NCBI GenBank assembly: GCA_934438135.1
Contig: CAKSBP010000052.1
Span: forward strand, 1 to 19,647
Source: an uncultured Clostridium sp.
GTDB taxonomy: Bacteria > Bacillota > Clostridia > Lachnospirales > Lachnospiraceae
Length of the DNA: 19,647 nucleotides
Direction of reading: 5' to 3'
The notes under the pieces are model-generated. The model was not told the DNA's origin. It saw only the letters and a program-made list of their open reading frames with translations, and did not search any database. The position numbers and the translations under genes are program-made. Numbering within the stretch: the first letter of the stretch is position 1; the number at the start of each line of letters is the position of its first letter. Of this stretch, positions 1 through 7,666 are shown one piece after another.

Positions 1-45
1 GTTACACTTTTTTATCTGTTAGAAATATTTAAATATTTTACGAAT

Positions 46-63
46 TTAGGCTTGACTTTTCAT
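46..63 (-). other. Five-codon ORF behind a strong ribosome site (possible broken gene start)
   Basis: Downstream of the binding-protein gene the minus strand reads AAGGAGACCAGCT then ATG, encoding only MKSQA before a TAA stop. The other frames also close within about 40 bases. An ABC sugar permease would be expected here, so this may be the remnant start of a decayed gene or a leader peptide. What lies beyond the left edge cannot be seen. Confidence 0.3.
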
Positions 64-97
64 AGCTGGTCTCCTTCATTCTTTAATTTAATCGGTA

Positions 98-1342
98 TTA
101 ATCCACTATTTTCAATGTAATGCCTTTTACCAGAATATCCATCTGGTTCTGCATATTCTCTTTACTCACTTTATTATTTATCAGTTTCTTTCCAAATTCT
201 TCCACGCTGCTCCAGTAATTATTTCCTACCCGCTGCAGGCTTGAAAATTCCGCTTGTGCAATTAATGCCTGAATTGCCTGGGCCTGATTCAACATTTCTG
301 ACTCGGCTGCTCTTTCATTGCTTGGTGCCTGTCCTCTTGTTTCAAAGCGCAGCGTCTGATTTTCTTCATTGGTAATCCATTCTGCCAGTTTTGCTGCCCA
401 GTTTTTTTGTTTAGAATAAGCATTTACTCCTATCATCTTGTATCCAGAATACGAAGACATTTGAACCTGATTTCCCGCACAGGTATAAGTCGGAAGTTTT
501 ACAGCAGCAAAATCATCTCCCCAGATTTTCTGCAGCTTATTTGCACTCCATACACCACTTACTCCTGCAATAACCATTCCAGATTCTGCTCCACTAATAA
601 GTCCTTGGTCATCGGTGTTTAAAAATCCAGATGAATTTGCAATTTTTAACATAGCATTCCCAACGTCGATTCCCTTTATCTTTCCTGTTCTTGAATTCCA
701 GTCACAATAGTTGGTAATTCCATCATCATTTAATCCAAGACTCAGTCCTGTATTTCCAAAAAAGGAATACAAATACCATCCTGAACTCCAGTCCATTGTC
801 ACTTTCTTATTTAAAGAAGCTGCTGTTTCCAACATTTTATCCATTGTTTTTACATCTGCTTCAGATAAATACTTTTTGTTATAAAACATAAAATATCCAT
901 TATCCGCTGTCATCGGGTACGCATACAGCACATCATCGACAGATGCTGCACTTACCGAAGCTTTTGAATTCCATTCTTTTATCTTCTGCGCATTTTCCAC
1001 TGGTTCAATGACACCAGCGGCTGCCAGTTCCATAAGCTGGTCATCTGCAAACGCAAATACATCCGCTGTATTTGTCACATTGGATAATATAGTTACTTTT
1101 GATATACTTTCATCTACTTCACCCAAAGTAATATCAAAATCCGCTTCCTTCTTATAAGCAGCCTTAAAACTTTCTACCATCTCAGACAATAGCTCCTGGT
1201 CTTGTTCTGATCCCCATACAGTGAGGGAAACCGTTTTATCGCTTAAATTTTCTGATTTTTTCGTCTCACTCTGGATTCCACTACATCCACTTATTGTAAA
1301 TGCCATTAAAGCGGATAAAATGAAAATTTTTGCTTGTTTCAT
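98..1342 (-). CDS. Extracellular solute-binding lipoprotein (family 1, sugar ABC importer)
   Basis: A 414-residue protein with a lipoprotein signal peptide: basic MKQAK, a hydrophobic stretch and the lipobox ISGC with Cys20 as the lipidation site. The mature part has the MalE-type layout: an early VSLTVWGSEQDQ strand, a central domain rich in Trp and Tyr (SGWYLYSFFG), and a C-terminal helical part with WITNEENQTLRFE, typical of carbohydrate-binding proteins of about 410 to 430 residues. It would sit on the outer membrane face and hand a sugar or oligosaccharide to a permease. No permease or ATPase gene is visible here, so the substrate is unknown. The start is supported by an AAAGGAAAG ribosome site. 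Family assignment is firm, substrate is not. Confidence 0.85.
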   Translation of the reverse strand: MKQAKIFILSALMAFTISGCSGIQSETKKSENLSDKTVSLTVWGSEQDQELLSEMVESFKAAYKKEADFDITLGEVDESISKVTILSNVTNTADVFAFADDQLMELAAAGVIEPVENAQKIKEWNSKASVSAASVDDVLYAYPMTADNGYFMFYNKKYLSEADVKTMDKMLETAASLNKKVTMDWSSGWYLYSFFGNTGLSLGLNDDGITNYCDWNSRTGKIKGIDVGNAMLKIANSSGFLNTDDQGLISGAESGMVIAGVSGVWSANKLQKIWGDDFAAVKLPTYTCAGNQVQMSSYSGYKMIGVNAYSKQKNWAAKLAEWITNEENQTLRFETRGQAPSNERAAESEMLNQAQAIQALIAQAEFSSLQRVGNNYWSSVEEFGKKLINNKVSKENMQNQMDILVKGITLKIVD

Positions 1343-1364
1343 ATAGCTTTCCTTTCATTCTGTT

Positions 1365-1405
1365 CATCTTATATACTATACGATATTTTACAAGTATCGA
1401 CATTT
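1365..1405 (-). promoter_or_regulatory. Candidate promoter and inverted repeat upstream of the binding protein
   Basis: The AT-rich leader contains a hyphenated inverted repeat, CGATA and TATCG separated by nine bases, beside a weak promoter-like pair (TTGTAA, 16 bases, TAAGAT on the minus strand). This is where an operator for a sugar-responsive repressor would be expected, but arms of five bases are weak evidence. Confidence 0.3.
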
Positions 1406-1449
1406 TTTTAATTTCAATTAATTCTCTTCTCACATTATCCATAACTTAC

Positions 1450-1491
1450 CTTAAAATAAAAACAGCCAAACCAATCTCTTGGTCCAGCTGT
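1450..1491 (-). terminator. Intrinsic terminator of the thi operon
   Basis: On the minus strand, immediately after the tenI-like stop codon, an ACAGC...GCTGT hairpin of 13 pairs (three G-U) closes on a GAGA tetraloop and runs into TTTTATTTT. It marks the end of the thiS-to-tenI transcription unit. Confidence 0.85.
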
Positions 1492-1495
1492 CTCC

Positions 1496-2050
1496 CTACT
1501 TACACATAAACCCTGACATAATGCATCCACCTTCAGCTCCCGCTTCCACCACCTGCATAATATTGTCTTCTTTTATCCCGCCAATCGCGTATACAGGAAT
1601 CTTCACACTCAAACATACCTTCCTCAGAAAATCAAGTCCTCTTGGTGGCAGCCCCTTTTTACAGTCCGTTGCAAAAATATGTCCTGCGATCAAATAGCTG
1701 ACACCAAGCTTTTGGGCATAAACAGCTTCCTCCACAGAATGTACTGAAGTTCCTACTCTTTCAAATTTCTTAATCAGTTCTGGCTGTTCTTTCAATAACA
1801 CAAGTGGCATATGAATCTGTTTCGAGCCTAATTTTTCTGCCACCTGTGGAAAGTTATGAAGAATGCATGAAACGTGATGACAGTCACAGATTTCCATAAC
1901 TTTAGATGCCAGCTTTTCATACTCTGATACACTTAGGTCTTTCTCCCTCAATATAATGGAATCCACGCCATAAGCTGCCGTTTCCTCTATCCGCTCCAGA
2001 AAATCTCCATTGCAGATTTTCCGATTTGTTACTGCTATCATTTTATACAT
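1496..2050 (-). CDS. TenI-like thiazole tautomerase / thiamine phosphate synthase family
   Basis: A TIM-barrel protein of about 184 residues (ThiE/TenI family, PF02581). It has the barrel strand IAVTNR, the ILREKDL motif and the late phosphate-binding AIGG and MSG motifs. The diagnostic loop is GHIFATDCKKG, which matches B. subtilis TenI (GHVFETDCKKG, with its key His) rather than the PTxTK loop of true ThiE. TenI converts the thiazole product of ThiG to its aromatic tautomer; ThiE joins thiazole phosphate to the pyrimidine. I favour TenI, although automatic pipelines would probably call it thiE. It is the last gene of the thi operon and overlaps the end of thiH. No clear ribosome site distinguishes starts at 2062 (GTG), 2050 or 2041, so coupled translation is likely. 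Confidence 0.8.
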   Translation of the reverse strand: MYKMIAVTNRKICNGDFLERIEETAAYGVDSIILREKDLSVSEYEKLASKVMEICDCHHVSCILHNFPQVAEKLGSKQIHMPLVLLKEQPELIKKFERVGTSVHSVEEAVYAQKLGVSYLIAGHIFATDCKKGLPPRGLDFLRKVCLSVKIPVYAIGGIKEDNIMQVVEAGAEGGCIMSGFMCK

Positions 2051-3269
2051 AAATATAATCACTCATTACCGGCTGCATACCCTGGTCTTTGATTGCCTGA
2101 TATACTTCTTCAACACTTCTATGGTCGGAAATTTCAAACTGTTCATCTCCCTTTTCCTCTCCAGCACGTCCACCAATTCCAACACAGACACCAGCAGAAA
2201 TTCTGGTAACTGCAATCTTAATTAAATTATTACGAACACGTTCGCATTCTCTGGTAGAAACCGTAATGCCTGCATACGGCATGAAAATACGATATGCGCA
2301 GATTACCTGAAGAAGCTGTGCTTCATGAACATCTTTTGGATTAATCTTCTCGTTATTGATAATCGGCCTTAATCTTGGGCAGGAGAAAGCCACTTCTGTC
2401 TGTGGATATTTTCTCTGTAATAAGTACGCATGCATCCCTGTTGCAAACGCATCTTTTCGAAAATCATCCAATCCAAGAAGTGCTGAGAATCCAACGCCAC
2501 GCATACCGCCTTTTAATGCACGTTCCTGAGAATTCAGACGATATGGGTAGATTCTCTTATTTCCTGCCAGATGAAGTGTTTCATATTTATCAGAATTATA
2601 AGTTTCCTGGAATACGGTAACATAATCTGCTCCACATTTATGTAAATACGCATACTGTTCAGAATTCATTGGATATACTTCAATTCCAACTACTTTAAAA
2701 TATCTTCTGGCAATTCTGCATGCTTCCCCGATGTATTCCACATTTGACATTTTCTCACTTTCACCAGTCAAAATTAGAATATCTTCTAATCCAGTTTCTG
2801 CAATTGCAGCCATTTCCTTTTCGATTTCTTCATAATTTAATTTTGCTCTGTGAATTTTGTTATGGCAGTTAAATCCACAGTAAATACAGTAATTCTCACA
2901 GTAATTTGCAATATAAATTGGAGTAAACATCGTTACCGAATTACCGAAATGCTTTCTGGTCTCTTTCTGGGCACGCTGTGCCATTTCCTCTAAAAATGCT
3001 CCTGCTGCAGGGGATAACAATGCTTTAAAATCTTCTGGAGAACAACTGGATTTTGACAAGGCACGCCTTACATCTGCTGCTGTGTATTTTTCATAATCAT
3101 ATGCATTCATTGCCTCAATTACTTTACCACCAATATCAGAATCCAGCTCTTCCATTCCTGGAAGATATTTCATATGATTGATTCGATTTTCTTTATGTAA
3201 TTCTTTGATATCTCCTTCGATTTCATCGGTAATAATATTATTATCTTCTCTTATTACTGTTTCTCCCAT
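2043..3269 (-). CDS. thiH: 2-iminoacetate synthase ThiH (radical SAM tyrosine lyase)
   Basis: A 408-residue radical SAM enzyme. It cleaves tyrosine to p-cresol and dehydroglycine, which ThiG uses to build the thiazole ring; this is the oxygen-independent alternative to glycine oxidase ThiO. The cluster motif C124-x3-C128-x2-C131 lies in ANYCENYCIYCGFN. Flanking blocks LLSPAAG, VYPMNSEQYAYL, VFQETY, FSCPRLRP and STRE follow E. coli ThiH closely. The protein has about 30 extra N-terminal residues compared with E. coli, but the upstream start carries a GGAGAG ribosome site while Met33 has none, so the long form is kept. Its end overlaps the tenI-like gene and it follows thiG by 27 bases. Confidence 0.95.
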   Translation of the reverse strand: MGETVIREDNNIITDEIEGDIKELHKENRINHMKYLPGMEELDSDIGGKVIEAMNAYDYEKYTAADVRRALSKSSCSPEDFKALLSPAAGAFLEEMAQRAQKETRKHFGNSVTMFTPIYIANYCENYCIYCGFNCHNKIHRAKLNYEEIEKEMAAIAETGLEDILILTGESEKMSNVEYIGEACRIARRYFKVVGIEVYPMNSEQYAYLHKCGADYVTVFQETYNSDKYETLHLAGNKRIYPYRLNSQERALKGGMRGVGFSALLGLDDFRKDAFATGMHAYLLQRKYPQTEVAFSCPRLRPIINNEKINPKDVHEAQLLQVICAYRIFMPYAGITVSTRECERVRNNLIKIAVTRISAGVCVGIGGRAGEEKGDEQFEISDHRSVEEVYQAIKDQGMQPVMSDYIYV

Positions 3270-3296
3270 TCTTCTCTCTCCTTTCCTGTCTGTTTT

Positions 3297-4079
3297 CTAT
3301 TCCTGGATATATCCTGTTAGTGGAGAAGATGCCTGTCCACCTGCTGTCTTGTCAAGAACACGTCCAAGTCCTGAAAGGTATGCCATACGTCCAGCTTCAA
3401 TTGCCAGCTTAAACGCATTTGCCATAGCTGGAATATCTCCTGCTGTTGCAACTGCTGTGTTTGCCATAATTGCAGCAGCACCCATTTCCATTGCCTCACA
3501 TGCCTGAGATGGAGCACCGATTCCAGCATCTATGATAATTGGAAGGTCAATTTCGTTAATTAAAATCTGAATAAAATCCTTTGTACAAAGTCCATTGTTA
3601 GAACCGATTGGAGCAGCTAACGGCATAACAGCTGCGGCACCTGCATTAACTAAATCCCTTGCTACATTTAAATCCGGATACATATAAGGCATTACAATAA
3701 ATCCCTCTTTTGCAAGCATTTCCGTTGCTTTTACTGTTTCATAGTTATCTGGAAGAAGGTATTTTGTATCACGCATAATTTCTACTTTTACGAAATCTCC
3801 ACAACCGATTTCTCTTGCTAATTTTGCAATACGGACTGCTTCCTCTGCATTTCTTGCTCCAGATGTATTTGGAAGAAGGGTAACTCCCTTTGGTATGTAA
3901 TCTAAAATATCCTCCTTTCCGCCCTGATAAGCACGTCTTAATGCCAACGTAATAATCTGTGCTCCAGCCTTATCAACAGCTGCTTTAATTAAATCTAAAG
4001 AATATTTTCCAGAACCTAAAATAAATCTTGAATTAAATTCATGTCCACCAATTACTAATTTGTCCTGTTTTTTTTCCAT
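3297..4079 (-). CDS. thiG: Thiazole synthase ThiG
   Basis: A 260-residue TIM-barrel enzyme that condenses deoxyxylulose 5-phosphate, ThiS thiocarboxylate and dehydroglycine into the thiazole phosphate carboxylate. Family hallmarks are SRFILGSGKYS near the N-terminus, LPNTSGARNAEEAVR, the KVEIMRD strand and the phosphate-binding IDAGIGAPSQA and MANTAVATA segments. An in-frame ATG at 4115 would add twelve lysine-rich residues, but an AAGGAG site nine bases upstream of the ATG at 4079 and the usual family length of about 255 to 260 favour the shorter protein. It sits 19 bases after thiF and feeds directly on the products of its operon neighbours ThiS and ThiH. Confidence 0.95.
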   Translation of the reverse strand: MEKKQDKLVIGGHEFNSRFILGSGKYSLDLIKAAVDKAGAQIITLALRRAYQGGKEDILDYIPKGVTLLPNTSGARNAEEAVRIAKLAREIGCGDFVKVEIMRDTKYLLPDNYETVKATEMLAKEGFIVMPYMYPDLNVARDLVNAGAAAVMPLAAPIGSNNGLCTKDFIQILINEIDLPIIIDAGIGAPSQACEAMEMGAAAIMANTAVATAGDIPAMANAFKLAIEAGRMAYLSGLGRVLDKTAGGQASSPLTGYIQE

Positions 4080-4098
4080 TTTGTCATTCTCCTTTTTC

Positions 4099-4914
4099 TT
4101 ATGCTTCTGTTTCATTTACTATTAATCTCAAAATCATATTTGCCTGATGGCCTGCACAAATCATGACACGGGGCGCCATTAAGCCATTCCCCTGATGTGC
4201 CTCTGATTGCTGATCGCCACACAAATAGAAATTTTTCATCTTTTTTTGGGTATAAATCTGGTTGCTGGAATCATATCCCGCCATACCAGATGCAGCCACG
4301 ATTTTTTTCTCTGGAAATTCCGATAGAACTTTATTTACCAACATTGCTTTTGTCTCAGGATTGTCAAATGCTTCACATACCAGGTCTTCTTCTCTCAAAA
4401 GATTTCCGACATTCTGCTCGGTAATCTTTACAATATCGGTCTTTACTTCAATAAACGGATTAATTTCTTTAATTTCCTGTTTTAGAGCATCCGCCTTATA
4501 CATACCAAGATGTTTGATTTTATACTGTTGACGATTTAAATTGCTTGGTTCCACAATGTCAAAGTCAATCAGATGAAGATGCCCAACCCCTGTTCTGGCA
4601 AGGGATATGGCAATATTCGAACCAAGGCCGCCAAGTCCGGCAATAGCAACATGTGCCTGCTTTACTTTCTCATGAACTTTTGGAGTATGTCTTGCACACA
4701 TCATCCGTTCCAGTTCTTCCTTCCTAGGCATAACACCTTTTGGAATATACGTAATCTCATCATCCTCTTTTAGAGAGACATCTGTATTAGACTGATAACC
4801 ATTCACAATGGAAACAATCATATCTGCTTTCTGTTCTGGATACTGGCTGTCCCGCAGTGCAAATAATGTCGTTTTTTCTGTACTTATCTGCTTTCCATTT
4901 ACAGTCACAAACAT
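4099..4914 (-). CDS. thiF: ThiS adenylyltransferase ThiF with N-terminal ThiS-like domain
   Basis: A 271-residue E1-like enzyme. Residues 1 to about 60 form a ubiquitin-like ThiS-type domain (MFVTVNGKQI ... DDEITYIPKG) that lacks a terminal Gly-Gly, so it cannot serve as a sulfur carrier. Residues 70 to 271 are the adenylating Rossmann domain, with nucleotide loop GLGGLGSN at 93 to 100, DFDIVEPSNLNRQQY, and AFDNPETKAML. The CxxC pairs that bind zinc in E. coli ThiF are absent, as in the shorter clostridial ThiF family. It activates the ThiS C-terminus for sulfur transfer. The start follows the thiS stop by one base (TGATATG), which implies translational coupling. Confidence 0.93.
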   Translation of the reverse strand: MFVTVNGKQISTEKTTLFALRDSQYPEQKADMIVSIVNGYQSNTDVSLKEDDEITYIPKGVMPRKEELERMMCARHTPKVHEKVKQAHVAIAGLGGLGSNIAISLARTGVGHLHLIDFDIVEPSNLNRQQYKIKHLGMYKADALKQEIKEINPFIEVKTDIVKITEQNVGNLLREEDLVCEAFDNPETKAMLVNKVLSEFPEKKIVAASGMAGYDSSNQIYTQKKMKNFYLCGDQQSEAHQGNGLMAPRVMICAGHQANMILRLIVNETEA

Positions 4915-4915
4915 A

Positions 4916-5113
4916 TCATCCGCCCCCTACAAAACTTACAATTTCCAATGTATCTGCTTCCGTCAGAATTGTTGTTTTATATTCCCCTTTTGGCACAATC
5001 TCACCATTTCGCTCTACTGCAACCCTAGCACTAAGAAGTCCTTTTTCCTGTATCAGGTCTTCCACGGTCATGCCATTATGAAAATCATGCTGCTCACCGT
5101 TTACTTTTAACAT
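4916..5113 (-). CDS. thiS: Sulfur carrier protein ThiS
   Basis: A 65-residue ubiquitin-fold protein beginning MLKVNGEQ and ending VSFVGGG. The exposed C-terminal Gly-Gly is adenylated by ThiF, converted to a thiocarboxylate and delivers sulfur to ThiG. The internal ERNGEIVPKGEY segment is typical of the family. An AAGGAGG ribosome site precedes the ATG. It is the first gene of the operon and lies directly behind the long attenuator-like hairpin at 5155-5219, so that hairpin governs the whole thiazole pathway. Confidence 0.95.
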   Translation of the reverse strand: MLKVNGEQHDFHNGMTVEDLIQEKGLLSARVAVERNGEIVPKGEYKTTILTEADTLEIVSFVGGG

Positions 5114-5154
5114 AGGATTTCCTCCTTATTATGTAACATATTTTTCTGACAATG

Positions 5155-5219
5155 AAAAAAGACGCAGTTCTCACGAAGTTTACACCCGCGGTGGTGTACC
5201 CCTTCGTGAGAACTGCGTC
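5155..5219 (-). promoter_or_regulatory. Attenuator/terminator hairpin in the thiS leader
   Basis: On the minus strand an 18-base-pair perfect stem (GACGCAGTTCTCACGAAG and its complement) carries a GGG/AA internal loop, a further six pairs (UACACC/GGUGUA) and the loop ACCGCG, and is followed by six U. It therefore has full intrinsic-terminator form and lies between the predicted thi promoter and the thiS ribosome site. An alternative hairpin, GUGAGA pairing with UCUCAC across a six-base loop (5206-5223), would disrupt the 5' arm. No TPP aptamer sequence is present. The U-run lies on one side only, so it acts in the thiS direction. Confidence 0.85.
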
Positions 5220-5233
5220 TCACTCTGTGAAAA

Positions 5234-5262
5234 ATCTTACCATTTTATAAATCTTTTGTCAA
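5234..5262 (-). promoter_or_regulatory. Sigma-A promoter of the thi operon
   Basis: The minus strand has a perfect TTGACA -35 box, a 17-base spacer and TAAGAT as the -10 box. The expected start point is near 5227-5228, only a few bases before the attenuator hairpin, giving a leader of about 115 nt. A second TTGACA lies 13 bases further upstream as part of a short direct repeat (TTTGACAAA). Confidence 0.7.
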
Positions 5263-5407
5263 ATACTTTGTCAAATCTTTTTTCCTATATTTTGATAAGT
5301 TCATATTGTTATCTTATATTTACATTTCGTTCATTTTTCAAAATTGTATTTTTCGTCATACAATCGCTTTTTTTTCCATAATGTGGCATTTTTCGAGTGT
5401 ATTTTCA

Positions 5408-5436
5408 TTGACAATTATATATACCTTTGTTAAACT
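5408..5436 (+). promoter_or_regulatory. Candidate promoter of the pfl genes
   Basis: TTGACA, a 17-base spacer, then TAAACT. A second TATAAT lies at 5474-5479 with only a poor -35, so two starts are possible. The rest of the 433-base gap between thiS and pflB is AT-rich and shows no ORF with a ribosome site. Confidence 0.5.
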
Positions 5437-5449
5437 GCAAATGTAAGTT

Positions 5450-5464
5450 TTAGTTAACAACTAA
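5450..5464 (+). promoter_or_regulatory. Palindromic operator candidate upstream of pflB
   Basis: A perfect inverted repeat, TTAGTT-AAC-AACTAA, sits just downstream of the first candidate pfl promoter and over the -35 region of the second, a position suited to a repressor. It contains TTAACAA, a half-site like that of the redox regulator Rex; an opposing TTGTTAA lies upstream at 5427-5433, but the spacing is not that of a Rex site. The regulator is unknown. Confidence 0.45.
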
Positions 5465-5546
5465 CACTTACTATATAATTTAATTTTTCAATTATAAAAA
5501 TATAGACAGAATATTACAAGTTTTTGAAGCACAGGAGGATTTAAGA

Positions 5547-7634
5547 ATGAGAGCAGAATGGACATCATTCAATGAGGGTAACTGGAGCAGCGAAGTTGAT
5601 GTGCGTGACTTCATCCAGAAAAACTACACTCCATATACAGGAGATGATTCTTTCTTAGCTGACGCTACAGAAGATACAAAAAAATTATGGGAAGAAGTTA
5701 TGAAACTTTTCGCACAGGAAAGAGCTAATGGCGGAGTTTTAGATATGGATACAAAAATCGTTTCCAGCATCACTTCCCACGGTGCCGGTTATATCGACCA
5801 GTCAAAAGAAAAAATTGTAGGTATTCAGACTGACAAGCCTTTAAAACGTTCTTTACAGCCTTATGGCGGTATCCGTATGGCTATGAAAGCCTGTGAAGAT
5901 AATGGATATAAAGTGGATGAAGAAGTTGTTGATTACTTCGTGAAACACAGAAAAACTCATAACGATGGTGTATTTGACGCTTACACACCTGAGATTCGTG
6001 CTTGTCGTTCCAGCCATGTTATTACAGGTCTTCCTGATGCTTACGGACGTGGTAGAATCATCGGCGATTACAGACGAGTTGCATTATACGGTGTAGATTT
6101 CTTAATCCAGGACAAAATGGATCAGTTAAATTCCACACCAACTGTTATGAAAGCAGATAACATTAGAAACCGTGAAGAATTATCTGAACAGATTAAAGCA
6201 TTAAAACAGTTAAAAGAACTTGGTAAAATCTATGGTTATGATATTTCACAGCCAGCTACAGACGTAAAAGAAGCAATCCAGTGGTTATACTTTGGTTACC
6301 TTGCCGCTATTAAAGAACAAAACGGTGCTGCTATGTCTCTTGGACGTACTTCTACTTTCATCGATATCTACGCTGAAAGAGATTTAAAAGCTGGTAAATA
6401 TACAGAATCTGAAATTCAGGAATTCATTGACCACTTCATCATGAAATTACGTCTTGTTAAATTTGCAAGAACACCTGACTACAACAACATTTTCGCTGGG
6501 GATCCTACATGGGTTACAGAATCTATCGGTGGTGTTGGTATCGACGGACGTCCACTTGTTACAAAAATGTCCTTCCGTTATCTTCACACATTACACAACC
6601 TTGGTGCAGCTCCAGAACCAAACCTTACAGTTTTATGGTCTACTAAACTTCCAGAAAACTTTAAGAAATTCTGTGCGAAATCTTCTATTGAATCATCTTC
6701 TATTCAGTACGAAAATGATGATTTAATGCGTGTAACACATGGTGATGATTATGCTATCGCCTGCTGCGTATCTTCCATGCGTGTTGGTAAAGAAATGCAA
6801 TTCTTTGGAGCTCGTGCTAACCTTGCAAAATGTCTTCTTTACGCTATCAATGGTGGTGTGGATGAAGTTTCTAAGAAACAGGTTGGTCCTAAATTCCGTC
6901 CAATTACTTCTGAATACTTAGATTATGATGAAGTTATGGATGCATACAAAGATATGATGAAATGGCTTGCTGGCGTTTATGTAAATGCATTAAATATTAT
7001 TCACTACATGCATGATAAATACTGCTATGAAAAACTCCAGATGGCTCTTCATGATAAAGAAGTAAAACGTTGGTTTGCAACAGGTATCGCTGGTTTATCC
7101 GTAGTTGCCGATTCTTTATCCGCTATCAAATATGCAAAAGTTAAAACAATCCGTGATGAAAACGGCGTTGTAGTTGATTACGCTATTGAAGGTGATTTCC
7201 CTAAATACGGAAATGATGATGACAGAGTTGACCAAATCGCTCATGATATCGTTCATATCTTCATGGAATATATCAGACAGAATGAGACTTACCGTGATGG
7301 TATTGCTACAACTTCTATCCTTACAATTACTTCAAACGTAGTTTATGGTAAAAACACTGGATCTACTCCAGACGGTAGAAAAGGTGGAGAACCTTTCGCT
7401 CCAGGTGCTAACCCAATGCATCGCCGTGATAACCATGGTGCTGTTGCAAGTTTATCATCTGTGTCCAAGCTTCCATTCAAGGATGCTCAGGATGGTATCT
7501 CCAACACATTCTCCATCATTCCAGGTTCTCTTGGTAAAGGTGATGTCGTTTCTTTTGGTGATTTAGAGTTAGATGACGTTTCTTTTGAAATGACACCTGA
7601 CTGCGCTTGCTGCGAACCAAACGCATCTATCTAA
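5547..7634 (+). CDS. pflB: Pyruvate formate-lyase catalytic core lacking the glycyl radical domain
   Basis: A 695-residue protein homologous to the catalytic barrel of pyruvate formate-lyase, which converts pyruvate and CoA to acetyl-CoA and formate. The two catalytic cysteines lie at 406-407 in IACCVSSM, followed by the family block QFFGARANLAK. Further matches include TPDGRKGGEPFAPGANPMH and SIIPGSLGKGD. E. coli PflB has 760 residues; this protein ends where the linker to the C-terminal Gly loop would begin and instead has a tail of about 25 residues, ending PDCACCEPNASI. The missing domain is the next gene. An AGGAGG site precedes the start. There is no sign of a frameshift: the stop, a 113-base gap and a fresh ribosome site separate the genes. 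Naming is confident; function depends on the partner. Confidence 0.95.
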   Translation: MRAEWTSFNEGNWSSEVDVRDFIQKNYTPYTGDDSFLADATEDTKKLWEEVMKLFAQERANGGVLDMDTKIVSSITSHGAGYIDQSKEKIVGIQTDKPLKRSLQPYGGIRMAMKACEDNGYKVDEEVVDYFVKHRKTHNDGVFDAYTPEIRACRSSHVITGLPDAYGRGRIIGDYRRVALYGVDFLIQDKMDQLNSTPTVMKADNIRNREELSEQIKALKQLKELGKIYGYDISQPATDVKEAIQWLYFGYLAAIKEQNGAAMSLGRTSTFIDIYAERDLKAGKYTESEIQEFIDHFIMKLRLVKFARTPDYNNIFAGDPTWVTESIGGVGIDGRPLVTKMSFRYLHTLHNLGAAPEPNLTVLWSTKLPENFKKFCAKSSIESSSIQYENDDLMRVTHGDDYAIACCVSSMRVGKEMQFFGARANLAKCLLYAINGGVDEVSKKQVGPKFRPITSEYLDYDEVMDAYKDMMKWLAGVYVNALNIIHYMHDKYCYEKLQMALHDKEVKRWFATGIAGLSVVADSLSAIKYAKVKTIRDENGVVVDYAIEGDFPKYGNDDDRVDQIAHDIVHIFMEYIRQNETYRDGIATTSILTITSNVVYGKNTGSTPDGRKGGEPFAPGANPMHRRDNHGAVASLSSVSKLPFKDAQDGISNTFSIIPGSLGKGDVVSFGDLELDDVSFEMTPDCACCEPNASI

Positions 7635-7666
7635 GAAATTAATAATAGTAATTTATATAAATCTTG

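Noticed and set aside
407..622. Plus-strand ORF opposite the binding protein gene
   Set aside because: No ribosome site and it lies wholly antisense to a well-supported gene; a shadow frame. The same holds for the other antisense or alternate-frame ORFs inside thi, pfl, ABC and rubrerythrin genes.
5161..5219. T-box leader, because the hairpin loop contains ACCGCG
   Set aside because: The full T-box sequence, the specifier stem and the long leader are missing, and the genes are not tRNA or amino acid related. The ACCGCG lies in a hairpin loop, not in an antiterminator.
5427..5460. Rex operator from TTGTTAA and TTAACAA
   Set aside because: The half-sites have the right orientation but lie 20 bases apart, far from the usual spacing; only kept as a remark on the palindrome.
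5114..5546. TPP riboswitch expected before a thi operon
   Set aside because: Neither strand shows the conserved CUGAGA and related TPP aptamer blocks, and the predicted start point leaves no space for the aptamer.
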